Part shown: positions 49,159 through 58,229 of the stretch, piece by piece
Layout: each line of letters starts with the position of its first letter
How positions within the stretch are numbered: position 1 is the first letter of the stretch
Assembly: GCA_018882785.1 (NCBI GenBank)
Contig: VERI01000001.1
Location: forward strand, 1-64,000
Direction: 5' to 3'
From: Burkholderiaceae bacterium
Lineage (GTDB): Bacteria; Pseudomonadota; Gammaproteobacteria; Burkholderiales; Burkholderiaceae_A
DNA length: 64,000 nt
Notes under the pieces: generated by a model
What the model was told of the DNA's origin: nothing
What the model saw: the letters and a program-made list of their open reading frames with translations, nothing else
Databases searched by the model: none
Translations under genes and position numbers: made by a program

Positions 49159-49185
49159 GCGCCGCATTCGCGGCGCGCGTTTTTT
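49159..49185 (+). terminator. Attenuator-like hairpin in fmdB leader
   Basis: GCGCCGC (49159-49165), loop ATTC, and GCGGCGC (49170-49176) form a perfect GC stem; six T's (49180-49185) follow after three bases. It lies between the predicted start and the fmdB ATG at 49203, so it could cut off transcription of fmdB-DUF502-aspS. It might instead end ssb readthrough. Confidence 0.6.
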
Positions 49186-49202
49186 GAGCTCAGCACACCG
49201 CC

Positions 49203-49610
49203 ATGCCGATTTACCCATATCGATGCGAGAACTGCGGGTTCCAGAAGGACGCCCTGCAGAAATTGTCCGACCCGCCGCTGCGGGACTGTCCTGAGTGCGG
49301 ACAGGCCCGGCTTGCGCGGCAGCTCACGGCCGCCGGATTCTCACTGAAGGGTTCGGGCTGGTATGTGACGGATTTTCGTAACTCAGGACAGCCATCCAAT
49401 CCGAAGGCCGCACAAACGGCAGCCCCCGGCGCAGAATCCGCGGCAGCGACGTCGTCTGACAGTCCGGCGGCGACTCCTTCCTCTTCTGGCGCAGCAACTG
49501 CCGCCAACGGCGCAGCAGCTGCAGCGACCGGTGCTGCGTCGTCTGCGTCCGGCGCATCGGGCTCAGCCACATCAAGTTCTGTCACCCCGTCGGCATCGTC
49601 CGGCGCTTAA
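49203..49610 (+). CDS. FmdB-family zinc-ribbon protein
   Basis: The 135-residue protein starts MPIYPYRCENCGFQKDALQK and has a second pair in CPECGQARLARQLTAAGF, forming a CxxC-CxxC zinc ribbon in residues 8-36. Residues 60-135 are almost only Ala, Ser, Thr, Gly and Pro, probably disordered. The family is a putative regulatory or RNA-related protein of unknown function, here first in the operon with aspS. Confidence 0.88.
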   Translation: MPIYPYRCENCGFQKDALQKLSDPPLRDCPECGQARLARQLTAAGFSLKGSGWYVTDFRNSGQPSNPKAAQTAAPGAESAAATSSDSPAATPSSSGAATAANGAAAAATGAASSASGASGSATSSSVTPSASSGA

Positions 49611-49619
49611 CAGGCCCCC

Positions 49620-50237
49620 ATGCAGATCGTCCGCACCCATTTCAAACGCTACCTGCTTGCGGGCCTGCTGCTGTGGACGCCGTTATCGATCACGGTCTGG
49701 GTGATCACCTGGGCATTCGATGTATTGGATAGCGTGCTGCCGGTCGCGCTGCGATCGGAGGTCCTCTTCGGGGTGCATATCCCGGGCTTTGGCGTATTGG
49801 TCGTACTGCTCCTCATTTTGTTGACGGGTTTTCTTGCCGCGAATTTGATCGGCCAGAAATTGGTGGAGATCTGGGAAGGCGTGATGAATCGAATCCCGCT
49901 GTTCAGATCGATCTACTCCTCCGTCAAGCAGGTGAGCGATACCATCCTGTCGCCGAACGGCCAGGCATTTCGTCAGGCCGTGCTGGTGCAGTATCCCCGT
50001 CAGGGCTCTTGGACGATCGGATTTCTCACGGGTACGCCATCCTCGGATGTGGCGGCGCATCTGCCAGCAGATTGTGTCTCCGTTTATGTGCCGACAACCC
50101 CAAACCCGACGTCAGGCTTTTTTCTGATGATGCCCCGTGCGGATGTCGTTGAATTATCAATCGGCGTCGATGCTGCCTTGAAGTATGTAGTGAGCATGGG
50201 CACCGTTCCTCCAATGTCCTCGCGGCCGAAATCCTAA
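49620..50237 (+). CDS. DUF502 family membrane protein
   Basis: The 205-residue protein has two N-terminal membrane helices ([20 protein letters not shown] and [19 protein letters not shown]) followed by a soluble DUF502 domain ([20 protein letters not shown] and [17 protein letters not shown]). The function is unknown. The order fmdB-DUF502-aspS is widely conserved in Betaproteobacteria. Confidence 0.9.
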   Translation: MQIVRTHFKRYLLAGLLLWTPLSITVWVITWAFDVLDSVLPVALRSEVLFGVHIPGFGVLVVLLLILLTGFLAANLIGQKLVEIWEGVMNRIPLFRSIYSSVKQVSDTILSPNGQAFRQAVLVQYPRQGSWTIGFLTGTPSSDVAAHLPADCVSVYVPTTPNPTSGFFLMMPRADVVELSIGVDAALKYVVSMGTVPPMSSRPKS

Positions 50238-50278
50238 AGCCGCGTTTTCTTTTGATTCCATTGAATTCAGGAAGCGCC

Positions 50279-52075
50279 ATGCGATCCCATTACGCCGGCT
50301 CGGTCTGCGCCGAACAACTTGGTCAACACGTCACGCTCTGCGGCTGGGTGCATCGCAGGCGCGACCATGGCGGCGTGATCTTTATCGATCTGCGTGATCG
50401 TGAGGGGCTGGCGCAGGTCGTGTGTGATCCCGACCGTCCCGAAATGTTCAAGACTGCTGAGACGCTGCGCAATGAGTTCTGTATTCAGATCACCGGCCTG
50501 GTGCGGCCGCGGCCGCAGGGTACGGCAAACCCGAATTTGAAGAGCGGCGAGATTGAGATCCTATGCCACAACATCGTCGTGCTCAACCCATCCGTTACGC
50601 CACCGTTTCAGCTCGATGATGACAATTTATCGGAGACCACTCGGCTCACCCATCGGGTTTTAGACCTGCGGCGGCCGATGATGCAGAAAAATCTGATGCT
50701 GCGTTATCGGGTCGCAATGGAGGTACGCCGTTATCTGGATGCAGAGGGATTTGTTGATGTCGAGACGCCCATGCTGACCAAGTCAACACCCGAGGGCGCC
50801 CGAGATTATCTGGTGCCATCGCGGGTAAACGCAGGAGAATTTTTTGCGCTTCCGCAATCCCCGCAGCTCTTTAAGCAGCTTTTAATGGTGTCAGGGTTTG
50901 ATCGTTACTATCAGATCACCAAGTGCTTTCGTGACGAGGATTTGCGTGCTGATCGACAGCCGGAATTTACCCAGATTGATTGCGAGACGTCTTTTCTGAC
51001 CGAAGAGCAGATTCGTGCATTGTTCGAGCGCATGATTCGCCATGTATTTAAGACAACAATCGATATCGCATTGCCCGAACCTTTTCCGGTGATGGCCTAT
51101 GCAGAGGCGATGCAACGTTTTGGGTCCGACAAGCCCGATCTACGTGTCAGGCTTGAGTTTACGGAGCTGACCGATGTGATGCGATCGGTGGACTTCAAGG
51201 TATTTTCTGAGCCTGCCCATCATCCCTCTGGCCGAGTGGCGGGACTGCGTGTTCCCGGGGGCGCAGCGATCTCTCGTGGCGAGATTGATGCCTATACCGA
51301 ATTCGTAAAAATTTATGGTGCCAAGGGCCTGGCCTGGATCAAGGTGAATCAGCGCGCACAAGGCCGTGACGGCCTGCAGTCGCCAATCGTGAAAAATCTT
51401 CACGACGAGGCCATCAATGCCATTCTTCAGCGGTCCGGGGCACAGGATGGTGATCTGATTTTCTTTGGGGCAGACAAGGCAAAGGTCGTCAATGATGCGC
51501 TCGGAGCGCTGCGGCTCAAGGTGGGGCATAGCGAATTTGGCAAGTCGCATGGGCTCTTTGAGTCTGGATGGAGGCCGCTGTGGGTCGTGGACTTCCCCAT
51601 GTTTGAGCATGACGAGGAAGAAAATCGTTGGGCGGCGGTCCATCATCCGTTCACCGCCCCGAAAGACGGCCATGAGAACCTGATGGACTCTGATCCCGGC
51701 CAGTGTCTAGCCAAGGCGTATGACATGGTGCTCAACGGCTGGGAGCTCGGTGGCGGATCGGTTCGAATTCATCAGGCAGAAGTACAAAGCAAGGTATTTA
51801 CTGCACTGAAGATTGGCCCGGAGGAGGCGCGCGCCAAGTTCGGTTTTCTGCTGGATGCACTTCAGTATGGCGCACCACCCCACGGAGGAATCGCCTTCGG
51901 TCTTGACCGGCTGGTGACCCTCATGACTGGGGCAGAGAGTATTCGGGATGTCATTGCCTTTCCTAAGACCCAGCGGGCCCAGTGCCTGCTGACACAGGCG
52001 CCGTCGTCGGTGGATGACAAGCAGCTACGGGAGTTGCACATCCGGCTGCGGGAGGCCCCGAGAATCGCGGGGTGA
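50279..52075 (+). CDS. aspS: Aspartyl-tRNA synthetase
   Basis: The 598-residue class II synthetase has the N-terminal OB anticodon domain ([20 protein letters not shown]), motif 2 ([18 protein letters not shown]) and motif 3 ([13 protein letters not shown]), with the bacterial GAD insertion between. I use the ATG at 50279 ([15 protein letters not shown]) after CAGGAAG rather than the track start at 50252. Its stop overlaps the next gene. Confidence 0.97.
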   Translation: MRSHYAGSVCAEQLGQHVTLCGWVHRRRDHGGVIFIDLRDREGLAQVVCDPDRPEMFKTAETLRNEFCIQITGLVRPRPQGTANPNLKSGEIEILCHNIVVLNPSVTPPFQLDDDNLSETTRLTHRVLDLRRPMMQKNLMLRYRVAMEVRRYLDAEGFVDVETPMLTKSTPEGARDYLVPSRVNAGEFFALPQSPQLFKQLLMVSGFDRYYQITKCFRDEDLRADRQPEFTQIDCETSFLTEEQIRALFERMIRHVFKTTIDIALPEPFPVMAYAEAMQRFGSDKPDLRVRLEFTELTDVMRSVDFKVFSEPAHHPSGRVAGLRVPGGAAISRGEIDAYTEFVKIYGAKGLAWIKVNQRAQGRDGLQSPIVKNLHDEAINAILQRSGAQDGDLIFFGADKAKVVNDALGALRLKVGHSEFGKSHGLFESGWRPLWVVDFPMFEHDEEENRWAAVHHPFTAPKDGHENLMDSDPGQCLAKAYDMVLNGWELGGGSVRIHQAEVQSKVFTALKIGPEEARAKFGFLLDALQYGAPPHGGIAFGLDRLVTLMTGAESIRDVIAFPKTQRAQCLLTQAPSSVDDKQLRELHIRLREAPRIAG

Positions 52076-52686
52076 TGCAAATGTTTGGCGCGCTCGGTGT
52101 TGCGACTGTGGCGGTGTTGATGGGCGGCGCGCTTGGGCTTTTAAGGGGCCCGTCACTTTTGGCGACCCACCCAGCGGTATTGGGCATTCCTGTCCTGGTG
52201 GCTGCTGGAATTATTTTTATCGTCTATCGATTCTGGCCGGCAGCATCGGACACGCCATCCTTGCGGTCACGCCAGATTCTTGTCCACCTCGGCCTGGGCG
52301 TTTTGATGGCCGTGCTGGTCCTGGTCTCGGAGTCTGCACTGCTGCTGGATTGGCCATCCGGAGCCGGACTCATCGCAGGGTTGGGCCTATCCGTAGTGAC
52401 GACGATTCGCGGTGTTCCAGCCGTGTTTGATACCGATGACATTCGACTGCGGGTGCTGCTGCTGTATTTGGCAGCAGGACTGGTGGCCATTTCGACCCTG
52501 CTCACATCATTGCCGCCGTCTGCCTTCTGGGTGATCAGCGCGATCATTCCGGCCTGGCAGGCCCGGCGTCTTGCCCTGCGCGGAGAATCCGCATTAGCGG
52601 CACGCATGCTGCAGGCGGCCGTGCGACTGTTTGTGGGTGTTCTTGGCGTCGCCCTGATCCTGCCGGCGCTTTTGTTACTTCGCTAG
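52075..52686 (+). CDS. Unrecognised membrane protein between aspS and nudB
   Basis: The 203-residue protein has about six hydrophobic segments (ALGVATVAVLMGGALGLL, GIPVLVAAGIIFIVYRFW and others) and a short basic loop after the second. I do not recognise the family. It could start at the GTG at 52072, the ATG at 52075 or the ATG at 52081; all overlap or abut the aspS stop, so it is translationally coupled. GGGGTG lies just upstream. Confidence 0.75.
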   Translation: MQMFGALGVATVAVLMGGALGLLRGPSLLATHPAVLGIPVLVAAGIIFIVYRFWPAASDTPSLRSRQILVHLGLGVLMAVLVLVSESALLLDWPSGAGLIAGLGLSVVTTIRGVPAVFDTDDIRLRVLLLYLAAGLVAISTLLTSLPPSAFWVISAIIPAWQARRLALRGESALAARMLQAAVRLFVGVLGVALILPALLLLR

Positions 52687-52705
52687 ATGGAATAGCCAGG
52701 AAACG

Positions 52706-53167
52706 ATGATGGCCGGAGATAAGATTCCTGAGTCTGTATTGGTCGTAATTCATAGCGAGGATCTGCTGGTATTGCTCATCGAGCGTGCCGACCATCGTGG
52801 CTTTTGGCAGTCGGTGACGGGCAGTCGGGCGTCATGGGAGGAACCGTTGATCGAGACTGCCCGCAGAGAACTTGCTGAAGAAACTGGAATTGATGCGGAT
52901 GCAGGTGCATGCCCTCTGGTGGATTGGCGTTTTTCTCAGACCTACGAGATCTACCCCCATTGGCGCCACCGTTATCCCGTGGGCGTCACAGAGAATGTAG
53001 AGCACGTCTTTAGTATTTGTGTACCCCGCGATACGCCGATTCGTCTGTCTAGCCGTGAGCATGTGAACTCGGTCTGGCTGCCCTGGGAAGATGCCGCCGA
53101 GCGCTGCTTTTCCTGGAGTAATGCGAAGGCGATCCGTGATCTGCCATCTCGATTCTCCCGGAGATAG
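52706..53167 (+). CDS. nudB: Dihydroneopterin triphosphate diphosphatase
   Basis: The 153-residue Nudix hydrolase has the box GSRASWEEPLIETARRELAE plus ETGID, matching Gx5Ex7REUxEExGU. The GFWQSVTGS text before the box and the gene's place after aspS match NudB, which acts in folate synthesis. AGGAAA precedes tandem ATGs (52706, 52709). clsB begins two bases after the stop. Confidence 0.9.
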   Translation: MMAGDKIPESVLVVIHSEDLLVLLIERADHRGFWQSVTGSRASWEEPLIETARRELAEETGIDADAGACPLVDWRFSQTYEIYPHWRHRYPVGVTENVEHVFSICVPRDTPIRLSSREHVNSVWLPWEDAAERCFSWSNAKAIRDLPSRFSRR

Positions 53168-53169
53168 CA

Positions 53170-54417
53170 GTGCCAGATGCCGTGATGCAGGCCCCGATGA
53201 GGCTGCTGCAAGGGGCAACTGAATATTTTCCTGAGCTGATTGCCGCTATCGGCCGGGCACGCAGGACGATCTATCTTGAGTCTTACCTCATTCATGATGA
53301 TCCGCCTACCCGGGAAGTGCTGCAGGCGCTGATCAATGCCCGGCGTCGTGGTGTAGCGGTCTATCTGCTTTTGGACGGATTTGGCGCATCGACAGAGATG
53401 GAATGGGTACGCGGCCTGTTGCTCTCGAGCGATGTTCAGGTGGAATTCTATCGGCCGAGGGTGAAGTGGCGGGCACCGAACACCTGGCGTCGCCTGCACC
53501 GTAAGCTGGTCATGATTGATGAGCAGGTTGGGTTTGTCGGCGGAATTAATTTGATTGGCGATTATTTCGATCTTGCCCACGGACAACTCACCCGTCCACG
53601 GCTTGATTTTGCTGTCATGGTGACCGCGATTCGCCCGGTGATTGGGATGTCTCGAGTGATGCGGCGGACCTGGTGGCGGGTGAGCCTTCGCAACGCATTT
53701 CGCGGCAGTCTGGGGCGGCTTCTGACGGCAGAACGTCGTCAGATGGAACTGACCATGCTTCGCGAGGCCTGGCGTCGCACGCGACGTCATCTACGCTGGC
53801 GGGCACCCCCCGCCCGCCGACAGGCTTCGCGTCGGGCACGGCTTTTACTTCGAGATAACTTTCGTCACCGTCGTGACATTGAACGTTGGTATCTCCTGAG
53901 CATTGCCGATGCGCGCGAGGACATTCTGATTGCAAACGCCTATTTTGTTCCGACGCTGCGTTTTCGCCAGGCCCTGATGCGTGCCGCGGGGCGAGGGGTA
54001 AGGGTTCGGCTACTGATTCAGGGCCAGAGTGATCAATGGTGGACCCACTGGGCCACACAGGCGCTGGTGGGCGAGCTCGTATCCAGCGGGGTAGAGGTCT
54101 ATGAATATACCGAGAGTTTTCTGCATGCCAAGGTTGCGGTCATTGACGATGCGCTGACGGTGGGTTCCTCTAATATCGATCCCTTCTCGCTGGCATTTTC
54201 CTTGGAGGCCAATCTGATGGCAGAGGACGCAGGCCTGGCCGCAGAACTTCGGGGACGTCTTGAGCATGTCCTGGCTAGCGCGTCGCGGCGCCTTCTGCCG
54301 GTGACACGCCATCGCGGCCCGATTCGGGCACTCGGCCGTGTGATGCTGCTGACAATTGCCCTCATGGCCCTTCGTGTATTTATTGCATTTAGTCGCAGTG
54401 CGCTCCGAATTCGTTAG
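53170..54417 (+). CDS. clsB: Cardiolipin synthase B-type phospholipase D
   Basis: The 415-residue protein has two HKD motifs: HRKLVMIDEQVGFVGGINL near residue 110 and HAKVAVIDDALTVGSSNID near residue 320. This length and layout match ClsB (YbhO), which makes cardiolipin from phosphatidylglycerol. It starts with GTG behind GGAGA and ends in a hydrophobic segment (VMLLTIALMALRVFIAFS). nudB and clsB abut, so they are probably cotranscribed. Confidence 0.9.
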   Translation: MPDAVMQAPMRLLQGATEYFPELIAAIGRARRTIYLESYLIHDDPPTREVLQALINARRRGVAVYLLLDGFGASTEMEWVRGLLLSSDVQVEFYRPRVKWRAPNTWRRLHRKLVMIDEQVGFVGGINLIGDYFDLAHGQLTRPRLDFAVMVTAIRPVIGMSRVMRRTWWRVSLRNAFRGSLGRLLTAERRQMELTMLREAWRRTRRHLRWRAPPARRQASRRARLLLRDNFRHRRDIERWYLLSIADAREDILIANAYFVPTLRFRQALMRAAGRGVRVRLLIQGQSDQWWTHWATQALVGELVSSGVEVYEYTESFLHAKVAVIDDALTVGSSNIDPFSLAFSLEANLMAEDAGLAAELRGRLEHVLASASRRLLPVTRHRGPIRALGRVMLLTIALMALRVFIAFSRSALRIR

Positions 54418-54427
54418 CCTGTCGCCC

Positions 54428-55264
54428 ATGTCAGTCATTCGATATCCGATTTATGGTGTGGATTTCAGCTCTGCGCCGAGCCGTCGCAAGCCGATCACCA
54501 TTGCAATTGGCCGTCTTATTCGGGGGGTGTATTCGCTGGATCAGGTCGTTGCGGCCCCAACGCTGGAGCACTTTGAGCAATTCCTTCATCATCCGGGGCC
54601 TTGGGTTGCAGGCTTTGATCTCCCATTCAGCATGCCCCGGAGTCTGATTGAACATTACGGCTGGCCAACTGATTGGCCTGAATTTATTCGTTGGTACGGC
54701 GCCCAAGACCGCGCCGTATTGCGGCGCGCATTTAAGTCATTCTGTAATGCGCGGCCAGTGGGCAATAAATATGTCTACCGTAAGACCGATCGGCCCGCAG
54801 GCTCGAGTCCTGCCATGCGCTGGACGAATCCTCCTGTGGCGTGGATGGCCCATGCCGGTGCGCCCCGTATTCTTCAGGCGGGATTGCATGTGCCCGGACT
54901 GCATTCGGTGCCGATGCCAACATCGTTGCGGGTTGCACTAGAGGCATATCCAGGATTTACGGCCCGCAAGGTCAGTCGGAGTTCCTATAAAAGCGATACG
55001 TCCGCCAAACAAACACCGGAGCGTCGGGCGGTTCGCCGTCAGATTGTTAGTGCCCTCATGGCAGGCGAGGCCGCTCTGAATTGCCGGCTTGGTGTGACGC
55101 GTGCATGGCAGCAACGACTGGTTGACGATGGGGCGGGCGATCTTCTGGATGCTGTGATCTGTGCAATGCAGGCCGCCCATGCGGCAGTTATGCCGGGCTT
55201 TGGTTTTCCGGCAGATCTTGATCCGCTTGAGGGGTGGATTGCGTCGGTACCGGTGCCCGCCTGA
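54428..55264 (+). CDS. DUF429 family protein
   Basis: The 278-residue protein starts MSVIRYPIYGVDFSSAPSRR and shows the DUF429 acidic positions (GVDFS, GFDLPFSMP, and DLLDAVICAMQAA). The fold is thought to resemble RNase H, but activity is unknown. The ORF track begins inside clsB; the ATG at 54428 fits the family. No signal or membrane segment is seen. Confidence 0.8.
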   Translation: MSVIRYPIYGVDFSSAPSRRKPITIAIGRLIRGVYSLDQVVAAPTLEHFEQFLHHPGPWVAGFDLPFSMPRSLIEHYGWPTDWPEFIRWYGAQDRAVLRRAFKSFCNARPVGNKYVYRKTDRPAGSSPAMRWTNPPVAWMAHAGAPRILQAGLHVPGLHSVPMPTSLRVALEAYPGFTARKVSRSSYKSDTSAKQTPERRAVRRQIVSALMAGEAALNCRLGVTRAWQQRLVDDGAGDLLDAVICAMQAAHAAVMPGFGFPADLDPLEGWIASVPVPA

Positions 55265-55289
55265 ATCCGATGGGCTTGTTGATTGTGCG

Positions 55290-55320
55290 TTGTGTGATCG
55301 GCAGGGCCTTTCGCTACCAT
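55290..55320 (+). promoter_or_regulatory. Weak promoter before the ABC exporter
   Basis: TTGTGT (55290-55295) and TACCAT (55315-55320) with a 19-base spacer lie in the 62-bp gap after the DUF429 gene. The -10 box ends six bases before the ATG at 55327, so the transcript would be leaderless. No Shine-Dalgarno is visible. Low certainty. Confidence 0.3.
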
Positions 55321-55326
55321 TGATGG

Positions 55327-57180
55327 ATGCGCCATTTTTCTTCAATCGAACGCCCCACAAAAAACTATCCCACGCCCCCTGGGGCGCCGCGCGGCGAATG
55401 GCAGACACTTGTGGCACTTCTGCCTTACGTTTGGCAGTACAAGTGGCGTGTTGGCGTCGCCCTCGGCTGTCTGGTCCTGGCGAAGGTGGCCAACGTCGCT
55501 GTCCCTGTTGTTCTCAAGGAGATTGTTGATCAGGTCAGCCGCGAGCCCGCGCTGGCCTTACTGGCGGTGCCGGCTGGCCTGATCGCCGCGTACGGCCTGA
55601 TGCGGGTGCTGGCGTCGCTGTTTACGGAACTGCGAGAGGTGGTCTTTGCCCGCGTGACGCAGCAGGCGGTTCGTCGGATTGCTTTGCAGGTATTCGAACA
55701 TCTCCACGCTCTGTCTTTGCGTTTTCATCTCGAGCGACAGACGGGAGGCCTGACCCGGGATATCGAACGTGGGACACGTGGGGTATCGAGCCTCGTGTCA
55801 TTTACTTTGTATTCCATTCTGCCAACCTTGATTGAGGTGGCGATGGTGCTGGGCTGGCTGATTGTCCATTACGAAATATGGTTTGCGGTGATTACAGTTA
55901 CGGCGCTTGCGGTCTATGTGATCTACACCGTCGTGGTGACCAACTGGCGCACGAATTTTCGCCGCGAGATGAATGATTTGGACTCGCGCGCCAACACGCG
56001 GGCAGTCGACTCTCTGTTGAATTACGAAACGGTAAAGTACTTCAACAATGAGGCGTACGAGGCGAGACGCTATGACCAGAGTATGGAGCGATGGCAGGAG
56101 GCGGCGATTAAGAGCCAGACATCGCTCTCGATTCTGAATGTCGGCCAGTCGCTGATTATTTCGGTGGCGGTTACGCTCATGGTCTGGCGGGCAACTGTTG
56201 GGGTAATAGATGGCCGTATGACCCTGGGCGACCTGGTGCTCGTCAATGCTTTCATGATTCAGCTGTATATCCCGCTGAATTTTCTTGGTGTGCTCTATCG
56301 AGAGATCAAGCAAAGTCTTGCAGATATGGAGCGGATGTTCGGGCTGATGGCAGAGCATCGCGAGGTCGATGATCGGCCCACTGCCAAGCCGCTGATGCTG
56401 GGTTTAGGCGAGGTTGTGTTTGAGCGTGTATCGTTTGCCTACGACCGTGCCCGCCCAATTCTTCGAGAATTTAGTCTCACCCTTGCAGCGGGGAAGACGA
56501 CCGCGGTGGTGGGTTCATCCGGGGCAGGTAAATCCACGTTGTCCCGGCTGCTCTATCGTTTTTACGATATCCAGACGGGATCCATCTGGATCGATGGCCA
56601 GGAGATCCGAGACGTGACCCAGGCATCGCTTCGCTCCGCGATCGGGATCGTGCCGCAGGATACGGTGCTCTTTAACGACACACTGGAATACAACATTCGC
56701 TACGGTCAGCCCAGCGCCTCCGCCGACGAAGTTGGTGCGGTGGCCGAGGCCGCCCATCTGTCCCGTTTTATTGCGAGCCTGCCGGAGGGCCTTCAGACCC
56801 GGGTGGGGGAGCGAGGCTTAAAGCTCTCGGGCGGTGAGAAACAGCGGGTGGCGATTGCCCGGGCGTTGCTGAAACGGCCAGCGATTCTGATTTTTGACGA
56901 GGCGACTTCTGCGTTGGACTCCGAGTCGGAAAAAGCCATTCAGCAGGAGCTGATGGAGATTTCTCGCGGCCGCACCACACTGGTGATTGCACACCGGCTA
57001 TCGACGATCGTGGATGCGGATCAGATCGTGGTGCTCGAGGCCGGGAGAATTGTCGAGCAAGGCCGACATGCAGAACTGCTCGCCCGCGGGGGCCGCTACG
57101 CAGAGCTCTGGGAGCTGCAGGCCAGAGAGTCTTCCCAAAGCCCCTCGGCAGACCCTGGATTGGTAGTTTCCCCGACCTAG
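55327..57180 (+). CDS. Atm1-type ABC exporter
   Basis: The 617-residue half-transporter has six membrane helices then an ATPase domain (GSSGAGKST, LSGGEKQR, DEATSALD). NYETVKYFNNEAYEARRYDQ in the membrane domain is the signature of the Atm1/ABCB7 group, which exports glutathione-linked sulfur or metal compounds from the cytoplasm. It would act as a homodimer. Overlap with iron-sulfur biology (cyaY) is only suggestive. Confidence 0.9.
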   Translation: MRHFSSIERPTKNYPTPPGAPRGEWQTLVALLPYVWQYKWRVGVALGCLVLAKVANVAVPVVLKEIVDQVSREPALALLAVPAGLIAAYGLMRVLASLFTELREVVFARVTQQAVRRIALQVFEHLHALSLRFHLERQTGGLTRDIERGTRGVSSLVSFTLYSILPTLIEVAMVLGWLIVHYEIWFAVITVTALAVYVIYTVVVTNWRTNFRREMNDLDSRANTRAVDSLLNYETVKYFNNEAYEARRYDQSMERWQEAAIKSQTSLSILNVGQSLIISVAVTLMVWRATVGVIDGRMTLGDLVLVNAFMIQLYIPLNFLGVLYREIKQSLADMERMFGLMAEHREVDDRPTAKPLMLGLGEVVFERVSFAYDRARPILREFSLTLAAGKTTAVVGSSGAGKSTLSRLLYRFYDIQTGSIWIDGQEIRDVTQASLRSAIGIVPQDTVLFNDTLEYNIRYGQPSASADEVGAVAEAAHLSRFIASLPEGLQTRVGERGLKLSGGEKQRVAIARALLKRPAILIFDEATSALDSESEKAIQQELMEISRGRTTLVIAHRLSTIVDADQIVVLEAGRIVEQGRHAELLARGGRYAELWELQARESSQSPSADPGLVVSPT

Positions 57181-57265
57181 CAAGATCTTCCGAACGGCGA
57201 AGGGGACAGTATCCTAGACGCTGATCCTCTGTCGTTCATTTCTCCCTAATAAAGGAACTGTTCTT

Positions 57266-58168
57266 ATGAAGAAACGCATTGTTGCCCTGATGCTGGGCGC
57301 GGCTGCTGTGAGCCTGTCGGCTACTGCCCAGGCCGATACCCTTGCCAAAATCAAATCCAGCGGCTCGGTCACCATGGGCGTGCGCGAGTCATCGGGCGCG
57401 CTGTCTTACACGCTGGGTGATGGAAAATTCGCGGGCTTTCACGTGGAGATCTGTGAGCGGGTGCTGGCGGATGTTCAAAAGCAGCTCGGACTGGCCAAGC
57501 TGCCAATCAAGTACCAGCCGGTAACGTCGCAGAATCGTATTCCGCTCGTACAAAACGGAACCGTTGATATCGAGTGTGGCTCCACGACCAACAATGCGAC
57601 ACGCCAGAAGGATGTCTCCTTTGCGGTCACCACTTATGTTGAGGAAGTCCGCATTGCCGCGAAAGCAAATTCAGGCATTACATCGATCAATCAACTCAAC
57701 GGCAAGAAAGTTGCCACGACAACGGGTACTACCTCGGTACAGCATCTGCGCAAGCATGAGCGCGCCACCGGCGTGAATTTCGAAGAGGTATTCGGCAAGG
57801 ATCACGCAGACAGCTTCCTGCTGCTTGAGTCGGGCCGTGCAGATGCATTTGTCATGGATGGGTCCATTCTTGCGGGCAACATCGCGAACGCGAAAAACCC
57901 GAATGATTTCCGGATCGTGGGCGAGGTGCTGTCCGTCGAGCCGATTGCGATCATGATGCGCAAGGATGATCCTGCCTTCAAGAAAGCGGTAGATGAGAGC
58001 ATCATCAAGATGATGAAGGACGGCTCCCTGGCCAAGCTCTGGAACAAATGGTTTGAGTCGCCGATTCCTCCGCGAAATGTGAAGGTCGGCCTCACCTTAT
58101 CGGATAGCACGAAGGCCGCCTGGGCCAGCCCGAATGATCGTCCGATGGAAGACTACGCGAAGAAGTAA
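57266..58168 (+). CDS. gltI: Glutamate/aspartate ABC transporter binding protein
   Basis: The 300-residue protein has a Sec signal (MKKRIVALMLGAAAVSLSAT, cut after AQA) and a type 3 solute-binding domain (GVRESSGALSYTLGDGKFAG, PLVQNGTVDIECGSTTNNA, RKDDPAF). It resembles the E. coli glutamate/aspartate protein. AAAGGA precedes the ATG. Upstream, TATCCT at 57210-57215 may be a -10, but the -35 is unclear. A hairpin follows the gene and separates it from the permease genes. Confidence 0.92.
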   Translation: MKKRIVALMLGAAAVSLSATAQADTLAKIKSSGSVTMGVRESSGALSYTLGDGKFAGFHVEICERVLADVQKQLGLAKLPIKYQPVTSQNRIPLVQNGTVDIECGSTTNNATRQKDVSFAVTTYVEEVRIAAKANSGITSINQLNGKKVATTTGTTSVQHLRKHERATGVNFEEVFGKDHADSFLLLESGRADAFVMDGSILAGNIANAKNPNDFRIVGEVLSVEPIAIMMRKDDPAFKKAVDESIIKMMKDGSLAKLWNKWFESPIPPRNVKVGLTLSDSTKAAWASPNDRPMEDYAKK

Positions 58169-58189
58169 TTCTGCGCTGATTTAAGATGG

Positions 58190-58229
58190 CCCCCTTCGCG
58201 AGATTTACCGCGCAGGGGGTTTTCTTTTT
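58190..58229 (+). terminator. Attenuator between gltI and gltJ
   Basis: CCCCCT (58190-58195) pairs with AGGGGG (58214-58219), and CGCG (58197-58200) with CGCG (58209-58212) inside. TTTTCTTTTT follows and runs straight into the gltJ ATG at 58230. The AGGGGG arm is also the only purine tract that could act as a ribosome-binding site for gltJ, so folding would limit both transcription and translation of the permease genes relative to gltI. Confidence 0.75.
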
